Of a stretch of DNA of 57,386 bases, positions 35,806-44,634 are shown piece by piece. Position numbers and translations under genes: made by a program. The stretch is from assembly GCA_030740435.1 (NCBI GenBank), contig JASLXG010000198.1, forward strand, positions 1 to 57,386. Direction: 5' to 3'. The DNA comes from Alphaproteobacteria bacterium. Lineage in GTDB: Bacteria > Pseudomonadota > Alphaproteobacteria > UBA2966. The stretch's first letter is position 1, and every line of letters begins with the position of its first letter. Below the pieces are notes generated by a model. It had not been told where the DNA came from. It saw nothing but the letters and a program-made list of their open reading frames with translations, and ran no database searches.

Positions 35806-36567
35806 TCAACCGGCCAGCTCGATTTGGCCCCAGGCCGCCAGCTTTCCGCCGGCCACGATGACGACGCCGTCAACGCCGATCTGCCGAGCCCGGGCGACGC
35901 CGACGGCAAGATCGGCCGGCCCTTGGACGACGTTGGCGACGGCGGTGGCGGCGGCATCGGCCAGCGCCGCCGAGGGCGCCACCGCCATCACCGCGTCGGC
36001 CCGGCCAAAACTCAGCGAGGGGCCCGTGGTTCCCGACGAGGTGCCTATGCCAAGGGCCTCGGGTGATGGCGGCAGGGCGATGCGCATGCCCTCGAATTCC
36101 GAGTCCTCGGCCAGCAGCAGCATCTGCCTCGGGGCCAGGGAGCGGACGAAGATATCCCCACCGTTCTCGACGATGACGTCACGGCTCCGAGGCCCGAGCT
36201 CGCGGCCGACGAATTCGGCGATGGCCCCGGCCACGGCCGCCATCGGTCCGACGCCGGCCTGGGCACCGGCGGCGATCATGGCGCCGACGATGTCAGGCGC
36301 CGCCGCATCGCGCTCCAGGGGAACCAGGGCCCTGGCGAAATTCGGATGGCCGGCGATGTATTGCTCGATTCGCGCCCGGTAGCGCCGCACCAGGGTGTCG
36401 GCGCGCTGGTCCAGATCGACCATCGCCGAGACCAGGATATCCGTCTCCTTGACCCGCACCCGGGCCGCCACCAGATCGCCCGAGGCCACGGCCTGGCGAT
36501 AGGCCGCGGCGCCCAGGGAGGTGGGCGGGAAGCGCCCATCAGCGCTCGAAGGGCTTGATCTCGACAT
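35806..36567 (-). CDS. UPF0280/COG2122 family protein (ApbE-like)
   Basis: A 253-aa UPF0280 protein. Diagnostic stretches are VRVKETDILVSA, IEQYIAGHPNFARALVPLE, AGVGPMAAVAGAIAEFVG and VIVENGGDIFVRS, plus the later SGTTGPSLSFGRADAV. The fold is related to the FAD-dependent flavin transferase ApbE. In Methanosarcina a COG2122 protein was needed, with COG1900 and a ferredoxin, for homocysteine formation from sulfide. Its presence with two COG1900 genes strongly suggests the same type of chemistry. Its start overlaps the ferredoxin gene by 29 bases; a shorter start is possible because the first ~15 residues look poorly conserved. Confidence 0.8.
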   Translation of the reverse strand: MSRSSPSSADGRFPPTSLGAAAYRQAVASGDLVAARVRVKETDILVSAMVDLDQRADTLVRRYRARIEQYIAGHPNFARALVPLERDAAAPDIVGAMIAAGAQAGVGPMAAVAGAIAEFVGRELGPRSRDVIVENGGDIFVRSLAPRQMLLLAEDSEFEGMRIALPPSPEALGIGTSSGTTGPSLSFGRADAVMAVAPSAALADAAATAVANVVQGPADLAVGVARARQIGVDGVVIVAGGKLAAWGQIELAG

Positions 36568-37012
36568 CTCCCATCTCGCGCAGGCGTTTCTCGTTGAGGG
36601 CGAAGGCGATGTCGGACGGGCGCCCGAAGAAGATCGTCTTCATGGTGCAACGGGTGGCGCAGGCCGGCCACAGTCCCTGTTCCAGGCGGCCGGCACAGCT
36701 GTCGCACCAGGCCTTGCCAGTCCAGCGCTGGCGGCTGGAAGGACAGGTGATCCAGAAATTGTAGTCGTCTTGGTACTGGCACGGGGTTTCGCAGTGCCGG
36801 CAGGCCAGCGGCAGCACGAAGGTCGGACCGCCGTCGTCCCCGGCCACCAGGATGGGCCGGAAGGCGCCGTGTTCCAACTGGCAGGCCAATTGGCAGGCGC
36901 CGCAGGCGATGCAGCGGTCCAGGTCGACCATCATGACTAGCTCGTCAGGATCGCAAAGTCCCGGGTCGAAGGTCTCCTGCCCCATTTGCTGGCCGACGAA
37001 TACGAGCTTCAT
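36539..37012 (-). CDS. 4Fe-4S dicluster ferredoxin, DmsB/HybA-like electron-transfer subunit
   Basis: A 157-aa protein from ATG 37012, overlapping the oxidoreductase stop by four bases. Cysteine motifs CIACGACQLACQLEH, CRHCETPC, and CDSCAGRLEQGLWPACATRC fit the four-cluster electron-transfer subunit of DMSO-reductase-family enzymes. No signal peptide or membrane anchor is seen, so it is cytoplasmic. It would connect the molybdopterin subunit to another carrier, perhaps the Fe-S proteins encoded next. Confidence 0.85.
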   Translation of the reverse strand: MKLVFVGQQMGQETFDPGLCDPDELVMMVDLDRCIACGACQLACQLEHGAFRPILVAGDDGGPTFVLPLACRHCETPCQYQDDYNFWITCPSSRQRWTGKAWCDSCAGRLEQGLWPACATRCTMKTIFFGRPSDIAFALNEKRLREMGDVEIKPFER

Positions 37013-39174
37013 GGGCGCATTCCTCCGGCCTCGAGGAATTCGATCAGCCGGTGGCGCGCCTCTTCCCCGTCCTGCTCCGGCCGGCGCACCAGCACCCGGG
37101 CAAAGGGATCGGCGGCCCTGGCGAACAGGGACCGCGGATGGAAGGCGTCGAGACCGTGCGGGCACCAGACCACCCGGGGATCGAGGCGGCTGTCGGGGCA
37201 CGAGGTGCCGCTGATGCGACCTCTTTCGTTCTCGACAACCACCGGCTCGCCGCTGCCGATGCCCAGCAGCTTGGCGATTCGCGGATGCAGCCGCACCGGC
37301 GGCGGCGCCGTGGCGCGGTCCACGTCGGAGACGAAAAACCCGAAGTCCCGGATGGCATCGACCAGCACCCCGGTGGTCAGCATCAAGGGCATGTGGTCGT
37401 CTTCGTCGTCGGCGTCGCGGCCGGCTATGGCCGGATAGCCCACCTTGCCCGTGGGCGTCGGGAAGCGCCGGTCGCTTAGCGGGTAGGCCCGGCGGCGGCG
37501 GAACAGGATGTTTCGGCCGCGCACGTCGCCGCGGCCGAAGCGGTCCTCCTCGAAGTCGAGGTCGCCCTCGTCGACGGAGGGCCACAAGAGGCCGCCCGGC
37601 GGGTTCTTTTCGGGATCGAGAGCCGCCACCGAGGCGGCCCGGGTCAAGGGGTTTCGCTTGAGGAAGAAGTCGGCGGCGGCCCGGGCATCGACGCCGCCGT
37701 CGTCGCCCAGCCAGGGGAGGGCAGCCGCCAGCCCGCAGGCGCCGGCCAGATCGGTCCAGAATTCGAGCCCCGAGCGGCATTGCTCCGGCGCTTGTGCCAC
37801 GGCGTTGCACCATTGCAGGGCGCGGCCGTTTCCCGTGGCCACCAGGGCGGAATGCTCGAACCAGGAACTCATCGGCAACGACACCTGGGCGCGCTTGCGG
37901 GTGTCGTCGGCATAGGACGAGAGATGCACGACGAAGGGAATCTTCTCGAAGGCCTGCCGCGTTTGCCGCCCGCCGGCCAGGTCGGCGTAGGGGTTGCCGT
38001 GGCAGATGGCGGCGCCGACGGCCGTTGCCGGGTCGAGAAGAATCTCTTCCAGGCTACGCCCCGGGGCGGTGTTTTGCGGCGCCGAAAACGGCGAGGCGCT
38101 CAGCAGGTTCAAGCCGCCGCCGGGAATTCCCAGTGACCCCCGCAGGCAGACCAGCGCCCCGGCCAGGCACAGTTCCTCGTCCGAGAGGAATTGCCGCGTG
38201 CCCCAGTCGGCGGCCAGAACCTGCAACGGTTTGCTGCGCCCGATCAGCCCGGCCGCCTCGAGCAATTGCTGCGCCTCGAGCCAGCAGTCGGCGGCCACGC
38301 GGTCCGGCGGGAACAAGGCTACCTCCCTTTCGAGACGGCCGAAGTCCATGTCGTCGAGAGAGTTCCGGTCGATCCCGTCCTGGCCATAGAGCAGGTGAAT
38401 CAAACCCTTGAGCGCCGTGGCGTGACTGCCCGGTTTGACCTGCAGGAACAAGTCAGCCTTGGAAGCCGTCATGGTTTCCCGGGAATCGATGACGATCAGG
38501 GCGGCGCCACGGTCGCGGGCGTCGATCACGGGTCCGAAGGTGATGGGGTCGGAGGCGGCCGGGTCGGAGCCAAGAACCACGATGCAGCGGCTGTTGCACC
38601 AGTCCCGTGGCGAATTCGTCAGCAACTGCGACGCGGCAACGCCGAACATCTCGCTGATCTTTCCGCTAGCGCCGAAAGGGCTGGGAAAAGATGTATAGGG
38701 ATTGTTGGGAATGGCCAAATTCTCACAGAACCAGGCGCCCGCCAGCAGGTGATCCGTGGGCGCCGTTTCCGATCCGAAGACGAAAATCGATTCCTTGCCG
38801 TGCTTCCCGGCAAGCCGCAGAAGGGCTTGAGCGGTGAACTCGATTGCCTCCGGCCATGCCACAGTCTTGAACGGCGCGTCCGGGCTTTCCCTGATGCCGA
38901 GTTCGGTCAGCCTGTGCGGGTTCTTCAGGTGATAGAGGCCGAGCAGGCCCTTGGGGCAGAAAGACCCCTTGTTGGCGGGGTGGTCCTCGTCGCCGAAAAC
39001 ATCGACGATCTCGTCGCCCTTCAGGAAAACCTTGATTCCACATCCCGCCGGACAGCCGCAGCAGGTCGTCCTGCGCAGCGTGTCGTAGGGCCGAACAGAT
39101 TCCTGCTTTTTGCCGAGGGTCGTCCGGGTTTGCTTTGCCACAGCGCTCATTTCACAAGTCTTGTGGTCTTTCAC
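37009..39174 (-). CDS. Molybdopterin oxidoreductase catalytic subunit (DMSO reductase family)
   Basis: A 721-aa protein. The N-terminal 4Fe-4S motif is C38-x2-C41-x3-C45-x27-C73 (CCGCPAGCG ... SFCPKG). The middle has RCIVVLGSDPAASDP and LIVIDSRETMTASKADLFLQVKPGSHATAL, both Mo-cofactor regions. The C-terminus is a dinucleotide-binding domain (VRLHPRIAKLLGIGSGEPVVVENERG). No twin-arginine signal is seen, so it is cytoplasmic. At the place where formate dehydrogenases have Cys or Sec I see none (NNPYTSFPSPFGASG), which argues against formate dehydrogenase. The GTG start at 39174 is used; ATG 39150 is an alternative. It is first in the 12-gene operon. Substrate unknown. Confidence 0.8.
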   Translation of the reverse strand: MKDHKTCEMSAVAKQTRTTLGKKQESVRPYDTLRRTTCCGCPAGCGIKVFLKGDEIVDVFGDEDHPANKGSFCPKGLLGLYHLKNPHRLTELGIRESPDAPFKTVAWPEAIEFTAQALLRLAGKHGKESIFVFGSETAPTDHLLAGAWFCENLAIPNNPYTSFPSPFGASGKISEMFGVAASQLLTNSPRDWCNSRCIVVLGSDPAASDPITFGPVIDARDRGAALIVIDSRETMTASKADLFLQVKPGSHATALKGLIHLLYGQDGIDRNSLDDMDFGRLEREVALFPPDRVAADCWLEAQQLLEAAGLIGRSKPLQVLAADWGTRQFLSDEELCLAGALVCLRGSLGIPGGGLNLLSASPFSAPQNTAPGRSLEEILLDPATAVGAAICHGNPYADLAGGRQTRQAFEKIPFVVHLSSYADDTRKRAQVSLPMSSWFEHSALVATGNGRALQWCNAVAQAPEQCRSGLEFWTDLAGACGLAAALPWLGDDGGVDARAAADFFLKRNPLTRAASVAALDPEKNPPGGLLWPSVDEGDLDFEEDRFGRGDVRGRNILFRRRRAYPLSDRRFPTPTGKVGYPAIAGRDADDEDDHMPLMLTTGVLVDAIRDFGFFVSDVDRATAPPPVRLHPRIAKLLGIGSGEPVVVENERGRISGTSCPDSRLDPRVVWCPHGLDAFHPRSLFARAADPFARVLVRRPEQDGEEARHRLIEFLEAGGMRP

Positions 39175-39440
39175 TTAAGCTCGATCCTGCCGCTTCGCCG
39201 GATACTTGGCAAGCCAGCAGGGGCGCCGTCCCCGCAACAATCGGGGCCTTCGAGGAAGACCACAATATCTCTAGGGCAAATTCCGTTGGACGTTCGGCAA
39301 GGCAACACCTAATCTGATGGGTATCGCTGACGTCATTTTACTTGCGGTTGAGATTGGTTTTTCTCACACGGTAGCGTCGGCGTTCGTTGGCGAGGGGAGC
39401 GCGCAACGAAGACAACACCAACAAACAAGGGGCCGATGCC
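39175..39440. promoter_or_regulatory. Divergent region between the Mo-enzyme operon and the TRAP genes
   Basis: These 266 bases separate two divergent transcription units, so promoters for both must be here. I see no convincing gene. A small inverted repeat TGAGA-TTGGTTTT-TCTCA lies roughly 90 bases before the TRAP start. The arrangement suggests shared control of the operon and the transporter, but no regulator gene is adjacent. Confidence 0.4.
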
Positions 39441-40748
39441 ATGAAAAAGATACCGGAGTTCGTCAGCACCAAGGAATCCGCGGCCAAGGTAAGTCGCCTT
39501 TCGGAAGAGGTTCTCGACACCACAGAAGATCTTGAGGTCAAGCTGTCGGGGGTATCTCGGCGCGATTTCATGCGCATCAGTTCGCAATACGGCATGACGG
39601 CGACCTATGCCGCCGCCGCGGCCATGGGTGGGATGTTCTCGGCCGAAGCCCTGGCCCAGACCGCCAACACGAAGTACCAGAAGAAATTCGCCACCAAGGC
39701 CAAGCATGTCCTGAAACAGGGCTCCGTGTTCCGCTGGGAGCATACCAAAGTGCAGCGCGCCGGAATCTGGGAATTCTGCCAGGATCTCGAGGAACGGACC
39801 GACGGTGAGATCCGGGTCGAGATTCTGCCCGGAAATTCGGTCTGCGCCGAGCCGGTCTGCATTCAGAAAACCATGCAGGGCGTGCTCGACATCGGCACCT
39901 CCTCGACGCAGAACGCCTCGGGCATCGTGCCCTGGCTGAACGCCTTGGATTTTCCCTACATGTTCCAGTCGGCGGGTCAGATCTATCACTTCCTCTTCAA
40001 CCCGAAATCGGAGCAACTGTTCCGCAAGGTCTATCGCGAGAAATACAAACTCGAAACGCTGTGGTCGCTCTGTGAAATGCGTCAGCTTTTTATGGGCATG
40101 AAGTGGAAGGACAAGCCGCCGATCACCAACATCGGCATGCTGGCCGGCACCAAGAACCGGGTGACCAATACCCAATTGGGCCGCATCGCCATGCAGCTGA
40201 TGAAGCTGAACCCGGTGCCGGTGGCCTGGGTCGAGACCCTGGACGCCATGAAGTCGGGCCTGATCGACGGCATGGAGACCTGGACCTCGGCCTGCACCGC
40301 CTTCAACATGGCACCGGTGGTGTCGCAGTACGTGGGTCTGAAGTTCATTCCCGGCACCGAGCATTCGGCGATCCGGGTGCAGACCCTGGACAAGCTCGGC
40401 AGCCGCCTCGCGGAAGAGGTCATGGAAGCCGGCTACCAGGCCCAGGCGAGGGTCATGTACAATAACGAAGCCGGTCTCGTGACGATCTCCGGCGAAACCC
40501 CGCATCCCTCGCCGGACAGCATTTTCGGCAAGGCCGGCACGGTGATGAACTTCTTCTCGGACGCCGCCCTCAAGGAAGCCGAGGAGATCGCCAGTCCGAC
40601 CCGGCCCGAATACAACAAATGGCACGAGAAGCTCAACAAATTGGGCGGCTACGATGTCTACAAGGAGATGTTGCCGGTGGTCCGCGAATATCCCAAGGAC
40701 AAGCGGGCCATCGATGTCGAGCCCCGTCGTTGGTGGAAATCAGCCTAG
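39441..40748 (+). CDS. TRAP transporter solute-binding protein, Tat-exported (DctP family)
   Basis: A 435-aa DctP-family binding protein. The twin-arginine motif SRRDFM is at residues 39-44, followed by an Ala/Gly/Met hydrophobic stretch and a likely cut after AEALA near residue 72. The 38-residue region before the twin arginines is unusually long. Mature landmarks include VRVEILPGNSVCAEPVCIQKTMQGVLDIGTS (split: ILPGNSVC, QGVLDIGT) and NRVTNTQLGRIAMQLMKLNPVPVAW. ATG 39441 is chosen over the upstream in-frame ATG 39387. It should bind an organic acid or sulfonate in the periplasm for the next two genes. Confidence 0.88.
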   Translation: MKKIPEFVSTKESAAKVSRLSEEVLDTTEDLEVKLSGVSRRDFMRISSQYGMTATYAAAAAMGGMFSAEALAQTANTKYQKKFATKAKHVLKQGSVFRWEHTKVQRAGIWEFCQDLEERTDGEIRVEILPGNSVCAEPVCIQKTMQGVLDIGTSSTQNASGIVPWLNALDFPYMFQSAGQIYHFLFNPKSEQLFRKVYREKYKLETLWSLCEMRQLFMGMKWKDKPPITNIGMLAGTKNRVTNTQLGRIAMQLMKLNPVPVAWVETLDAMKSGLIDGMETWTSACTAFNMAPVVSQYVGLKFIPGTEHSAIRVQTLDKLGSRLAEEVMEAGYQAQARVMYNNEAGLVTISGETPHPSPDSIFGKAGTVMNFFSDAALKEAEEIASPTRPEYNKWHEKLNKLGGYDVYKEMLPVVREYPKDKRAIDVEPRRWWKSA

Positions 40749-40763
40749 GCACTATGGCGGAAA

Positions 40764-40789
40764 GGGAGGGCGCCCCAGGGCGCCCTCCC
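40764..40789 (+). terminator. Hairpin between TRAP binding-protein and membrane-subunit genes
   Basis: A perfect 11-bp stem (GGGAGGGCGCC at 40764-40774, GGCGCCCTCCC at 40779-40789) with a 4-base CCAG loop, followed by AGTCGTTTTG. It lies 15 bases after the binding-protein stop and probably lowers expression of the membrane subunits relative to the binding protein. Confidence 0.7.
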
Positions 40790-40903
40790 GAGTCGTTTTG
40801 AAGATGGCGGCGGGCTGATTTGACGCCTTGAGCCGGTGCCGGACGCGGCGGCCGTTAGGCTCGTTGTGGAAATCGATCAACCGCCTACGAAGGGAACGGG
40901 ATC

Positions 40904-41440
40904 ATGCCGACAAGCGTCAGGAATGCCTTGCGCTGGCTGGACCAGAATCTCGAGAAAACGATCCTGGTCAGCGCCTTCGCTGTCTGTGCCGGAATCGTCG
41001 CCGTCGAAGTGTTTCGGCGCTACGTCTTCAAGCTGCAGGCGCCCTGGAGCACGACCATTCCGTCCTACCTGTTTCTCTGGCTGACCTGGATCGGCGCCGC
41101 CTATTGCGTGCGCATTCGCACGCATCTCTGTTTCGGCGAAATTCGTGACCGTTTGGCGCCGTTTTGGCAGTTCGTCCTGATCCAGAGCGATTACGCGCTT
41201 TATCTGGTTTTCGGCCTGGTGGTGATCTACTGGTCCTACGACCTTGCCGCGCTGCACTACAACATCGAATCCATTGTCCCGGGCACCGACGACCTGCCGA
41301 GCTGGATTTTCTACAGCGCCACGCCCCTGGGCTGGGGGCTGCTGCTGTTTCGCGTTGCCCAGAACGTCATCGACGACGTGCGCGATTTCCGCGCCGGCAA
41401 ACCGCCCCAGGTGCGCGGCACCCTGGCGATCAGCGATTGA
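40904..41440 (+). CDS. TRAP transporter small membrane subunit (DctQ family)
   Basis: A 178-aa membrane protein with four hydrophobic segments. The family motif EVFRRYVFKLQAPWSTTIPSYLFLWLTWIGAAYCVR (residues ~34-70; key parts RRYVF, APWS, W-TWIGAA) is clear. It pairs with the large DctM subunit encoded 11 bases downstream and completes a three-part TRAP importer driven by ion gradients. Confidence 0.9.
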   Translation: MPTSVRNALRWLDQNLEKTILVSAFAVCAGIVAVEVFRRYVFKLQAPWSTTIPSYLFLWLTWIGAAYCVRIRTHLCFGEIRDRLAPFWQFVLIQSDYALYLVFGLVVIYWSYDLAALHYNIESIVPGTDDLPSWIFYSATPLGWGLLLFRVAQNVIDDVRDFRAGKPPQVRGTLAISD

Positions 41441-41451
41441 GGGGGCGGATC

Positions 41452-42747
41452 ATGCTGACATTATTGATCAGTTTTCTGGCCATGGTGTTCTTCGCCCTGG
41501 GCACGCCGATCCTGCTGGTCATTGGCCTGTGGGTCGTGGGCATGCATTTGGTCTTCGAATTTTCCTTGGCCAACCTGGGCGGCACCATGTTCGAAAGCCT
41601 CAACAGCTACGCCCTGTTGGCGGCGCCGCTGTTTATCCTGACCGGAGATCTCATCAGTGCCGGCGGCATCGCCAGGCGCATGTCGGATTTCGCCATCGCC
41701 CTGCTCGGCTGGTTGCGCGGCGGGCTGGGCATGGCCTCGATCGGCGCGGCCGGCATGTTCGCCGCCATCAGCGGCTCGAACTCGGCGACCACGGCCACCA
41801 TCGGCTCGATCACCTATCCCGCCATGGTCGAGAACAACTACGAAAAACACTTCTCGGCCGCCACCGCCGCGGCCGGCGGCACCGTCGGCATCATCATCCC
41901 GCCCAGCATCCTGTTTATCGTCTACGGCTATTTGATCAGCCTGCCGATATCCGAATTGTTCCTGGCCGGCATCATCCCGGGGATCATGATGGTGGTCGCC
42001 ATGATGTTGGCCTGCCACCTGGTCAGCCGCAAGCACGGCTATGGCCACATTGCCCGCTTTCGCTGGACGCTGCTTTTCAAAACCTTTCCCGGGGCCGCCA
42101 TCGGCGGCATGGCCATTGTCGTTGTGCTCTATGGCATCTACAGCGGCATCTGCTCGCCGACCGAGGCCTCGGCGGTGACGGCTGTCTACTGTCTTCTTGC
42201 CGGCCTCTTCCTGACCCGCGAGACCAAGTGGCGCAACCTGCACAAGATCTTTTTCCGCTCCGCCATCATCGTCGGCATCCTGATGCCGCTGGTCGCAGTT
42301 TCCATCGTCATGCAGGAGATTCTCTCGGTCATGGGCGCCAAGGCCTTCCTCGAGGGCGCGCTGCAACAATTGGGCGGCTACTACCCCATCCTGTTCGCCA
42401 TGATGGGCATGATCCTGCTGGCCGGGACGCTGCTGGAATCGGTGCCCAATACCATCATCCTGGCGCCTATCTTGGCGCCCATCGCCGCCACCATCGGGGT
42501 CGACCCCTTCCATTTCGCGGTGATTTTCCTGATCGGCGACGCCATCGGCTTCATCACGCCGCCCTATGGCTTGAACCTATACGTGGCCTCGGGGATTACC
42601 GGCCTGCCCTATTTCAGGATCGTCCGCCGAGTCATACCCTATCTGTTGTCGCTGCTGGCAGTTTGGGTGATCGTGGCCCTGATTCCCATACTGTCCACCT
42701 TCATGGTTCAGTTCGCCGGCCTGGCCGGAGCCGGCTTGACGGAATAA
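41452..42747 (+). CDS. TRAP transporter large membrane subunit (DctM family)
   Basis: A 431-aa, roughly 12-helix permease from ATG 41452. Typical motifs are LLAAPLFILTGDLISAGGIARRMSDF, GAAGMFAAISGSNSATTATIG, and FHFAVIFLIGDAIGFITPPYGLNLYVASGI near the C-terminus. A longer open frame in phase upstream is a shadow of the small subunit gene. Transport direction is inward. Xsc follows in the same orientation after 117 bases. Confidence 0.92.
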   Translation: MLTLLISFLAMVFFALGTPILLVIGLWVVGMHLVFEFSLANLGGTMFESLNSYALLAAPLFILTGDLISAGGIARRMSDFAIALLGWLRGGLGMASIGAAGMFAAISGSNSATTATIGSITYPAMVENNYEKHFSAATAAAGGTVGIIIPPSILFIVYGYLISLPISELFLAGIIPGIMMVVAMMLACHLVSRKHGYGHIARFRWTLLFKTFPGAAIGGMAIVVVLYGIYSGICSPTEASAVTAVYCLLAGLFLTRETKWRNLHKIFFRSAIIVGILMPLVAVSIVMQEILSVMGAKAFLEGALQQLGGYYPILFAMMGMILLAGTLLESVPNTIILAPILAPIAATIGVDPFHFAVIFLIGDAIGFITPPYGLNLYVASGITGLPYFRIVRRVIPYLLSLLAVWVIVALIPILSTFMVQFAGLAGAGLTE

Positions 42748-42864
42748 GGAACGCGGGCTAGCCCGTCTTGGACCGGCCAATTGGGGCCAACTGGTTCTAA
42801 CGGCCGGGCTCTCCCGGGGCCACCGTTGGGCTACACTCGTTGCCCCCACCCCAGGAGAAATCCC

Positions 42865-44634
42865 ATGACCCGGATGACGACCGAGGAAGCCTTCGTGAAA
42901 GTCTTGCAGATGCATGGCATCGAGCATGCGTTCGGCATCATCGGCTCGGCCTTCATGCCGATTTCCGATCTCTTCCCCAAGGCCGGCATCAAATTCTGGG
43001 ACGTGGCGCACGAGACCAACGGCGGCATGATCTGTGACGGCTACACCCGTGCCAGCGGCAAGATCGCCATGGCCATCGCCCAGAACGGGCCCGGCATCAC
43101 CAACTTCGTGACGCCCATCAAGACCGCCTACTGGAACCACACGCCGATGCTGCTGGTGACGCCCCAGGCCGCCAACAAGACCATCGGCCAGGGCGGCTTT
43201 CAGGAAGTCGAGCAGATGGCCGTCTTCAAGGACATGGTCTGCTACCAGGAAGAGGTGCGCGATGCCTCGCGCATGGCGGAGGTTCTCAACCGGGTGATCG
43301 AGAAGGCATTGCGGGGCTCGGCCCCGGCCCAGATCAACGTGCCGCGTGATCTCTGGACCCAGGAGATCGACATCGAGCTGCCCCAGATCGTGCGCATCGA
43401 ACGCCCGGCCGGCGGGGCCGCGGCTCTGGCCCAGGCGGCACAGCTGTTGTCGGACGCCAAGTTCCCGGTGATTCTGTCAGGTGCCGGCGTGGTTCTCGGC
43501 GATGCTATCCCGGCCTGCCAGGCTTTGGCCGAGAGGCTGGATGCACCGGTGGCCAGCGGCTACCAGCATAACGACAGCTTCCCCGGCAGCCACCCCCTGG
43601 CGGTCGGCCCGCTGGGCTACAACGGCTCCCGCGCGGCCATGGAACTGATCGCCAAGGCCGACGTGGTCCTGGCCCTGGGCACCAGGCTCAATCCCTTCTC
43701 GACGCTGCCCTGCTATGGCCTGGACTACTGGCCCACCGAGGCCAGCATCATCCAGGTCGACATCAATTCCGACCGCATCGGCCTGACCAAGAAAGTAAGC
43801 GTAGGCATTTGCGGCGACGCCAAACTGGTGGCCGAGCAGTTGTTGGCGGGCCTCGCACCGAGCGCCGGCGACAAGGGGCGCGAGGAACGCCAGGCGCTCA
43901 TCCATCAGAGCAAATCGGCCTGGCTGCAGACACTGAGCTCCATGGACCACGAGGACGACGATCCCGGCACCACCTGGAACGCCGATGCCCGCGAGCGCGA
44001 TGCCGACCTGATGTCGTCCCGCCAGGCCTGGCGTGCCATCCAGGCCGGCCTTCCCGAAAACGCCATCATCTCCAGCGACATCGGCAACAACTGCGCCATC
44101 GGCAATGCATATCCCACGTTCGAGGAAGGGCGGAAATACCTTCCGCCCGGCCTCTTCGGGCCCTGTGGCTATGGTTTCCCGGCCATCCTGGGGGCCAAGA
44201 TCGGCTGCCCCGAGGTGCCCGTGGTGGGCTTCGCCGGCGACGGCGCCTTCGGAATCTCGATGAACGAAATGACCTCGTGCGGGCGCGACGATTGGCCGGC
44301 CGTCACCATGGTGGTGTTCCGCAACTACCAATGGGGGGCCGAGAAGCGCAACTCGATCCTCTGGTACGACAACAATTTCGTCGGCACCGAGCTCAATCTC
44401 GACGTGAGCTACGCCAAGATCGCCGAGGCCTGTGGCCTGAAAGGGGTGCAGGTGACGACGTCAGGCGATCTCACGGCGGCGCTGCAAGAGGCCTGCATGG
44501 CGCAACAGGGCGGCACGACGACCTTTATCGAGGTCCTGCTCAACCAGGAACTCGGCGAGCCCTTCCGCCGCGACGCCATGAAGGCGCCGGTGGTGGTGGC
44601 CGGCATCGATGCGGGCGACATGCGGCCGCAATGA
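42865..44634 (+). CDS. xsc: Sulfoacetaldehyde acetyltransferase
   Basis: A 589-aa ThDP enzyme. It converts sulfoacetaldehyde and phosphate into acetyl phosphate and sulfite, the desulfonating step for taurine, isethionate, sulfoacetate and related C2 sulfonates. The N-terminus [37 protein letters not shown] and [19 protein letters not shown] are near-identical to known Xsc as I recall them. The ThDP motif is [12 protein letters not shown]...[17 protein letters not shown] sits 8 bases before ATG 42865. No phosphotransacetylase, sulfite exporter or sulfite dehydrogenase is in the window. It follows the TRAP genes, suggesting sulfonate uptake. Confidence 0.92.
   Translation: MTRMTTEEAFVKVLQMHGIEHAFGIIGSAFMPISDLFPKAGIKFWDVAHETNGGMICDGYTRASGKIAMAIAQNGPGITNFVTPIKTAYWNHTPMLLVTPQAANKTIGQGGFQEVEQMAVFKDMVCYQEEVRDASRMAEVLNRVIEKALRGSAPAQINVPRDLWTQEIDIELPQIVRIERPAGGAAALAQAAQLLSDAKFPVILSGAGVVLGDAIPACQALAERLDAPVASGYQHNDSFPGSHPLAVGPLGYNGSRAAMELIAKADVVLALGTRLNPFSTLPCYGLDYWPTEASIIQVDINSDRIGLTKKVSVGICGDAKLVAEQLLAGLAPSAGDKGREERQALIHQSKSAWLQTLSSMDHEDDDPGTTWNADARERDADLMSSRQAWRAIQAGLPENAIISSDIGNNCAIGNAYPTFEEGRKYLPPGLFGPCGYGFPAILGAKIGCPEVPVVGFAGDGAFGISMNEMTSCGRDDWPAVTMVVFRNYQWGAEKRNSILWYDNNFVGTELNLDVSYAKIAEACGLKGVQVTTSGDLTAALQEACMAQQGGTTTFIEVLLNQELGEPFRRDAMKAPVVVAGIDAGDMRPQ

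Noticed and set aside
37009-39174. Formate dehydrogenase as identity of the Mo enzyme
   Set aside because: The Cys/Sec Mo ligand expected in formate dehydrogenases is not seen, and no FdhD or FdhE gene is adjacent. I kept only the family-level call.
42865-44634. Acetolactate synthase
   Set aside because: The N-terminal 150 residues match Xsc-specific blocks such as [19 protein letters not shown] and [15 protein letters not shown], and no small regulatory subunit is nearby.
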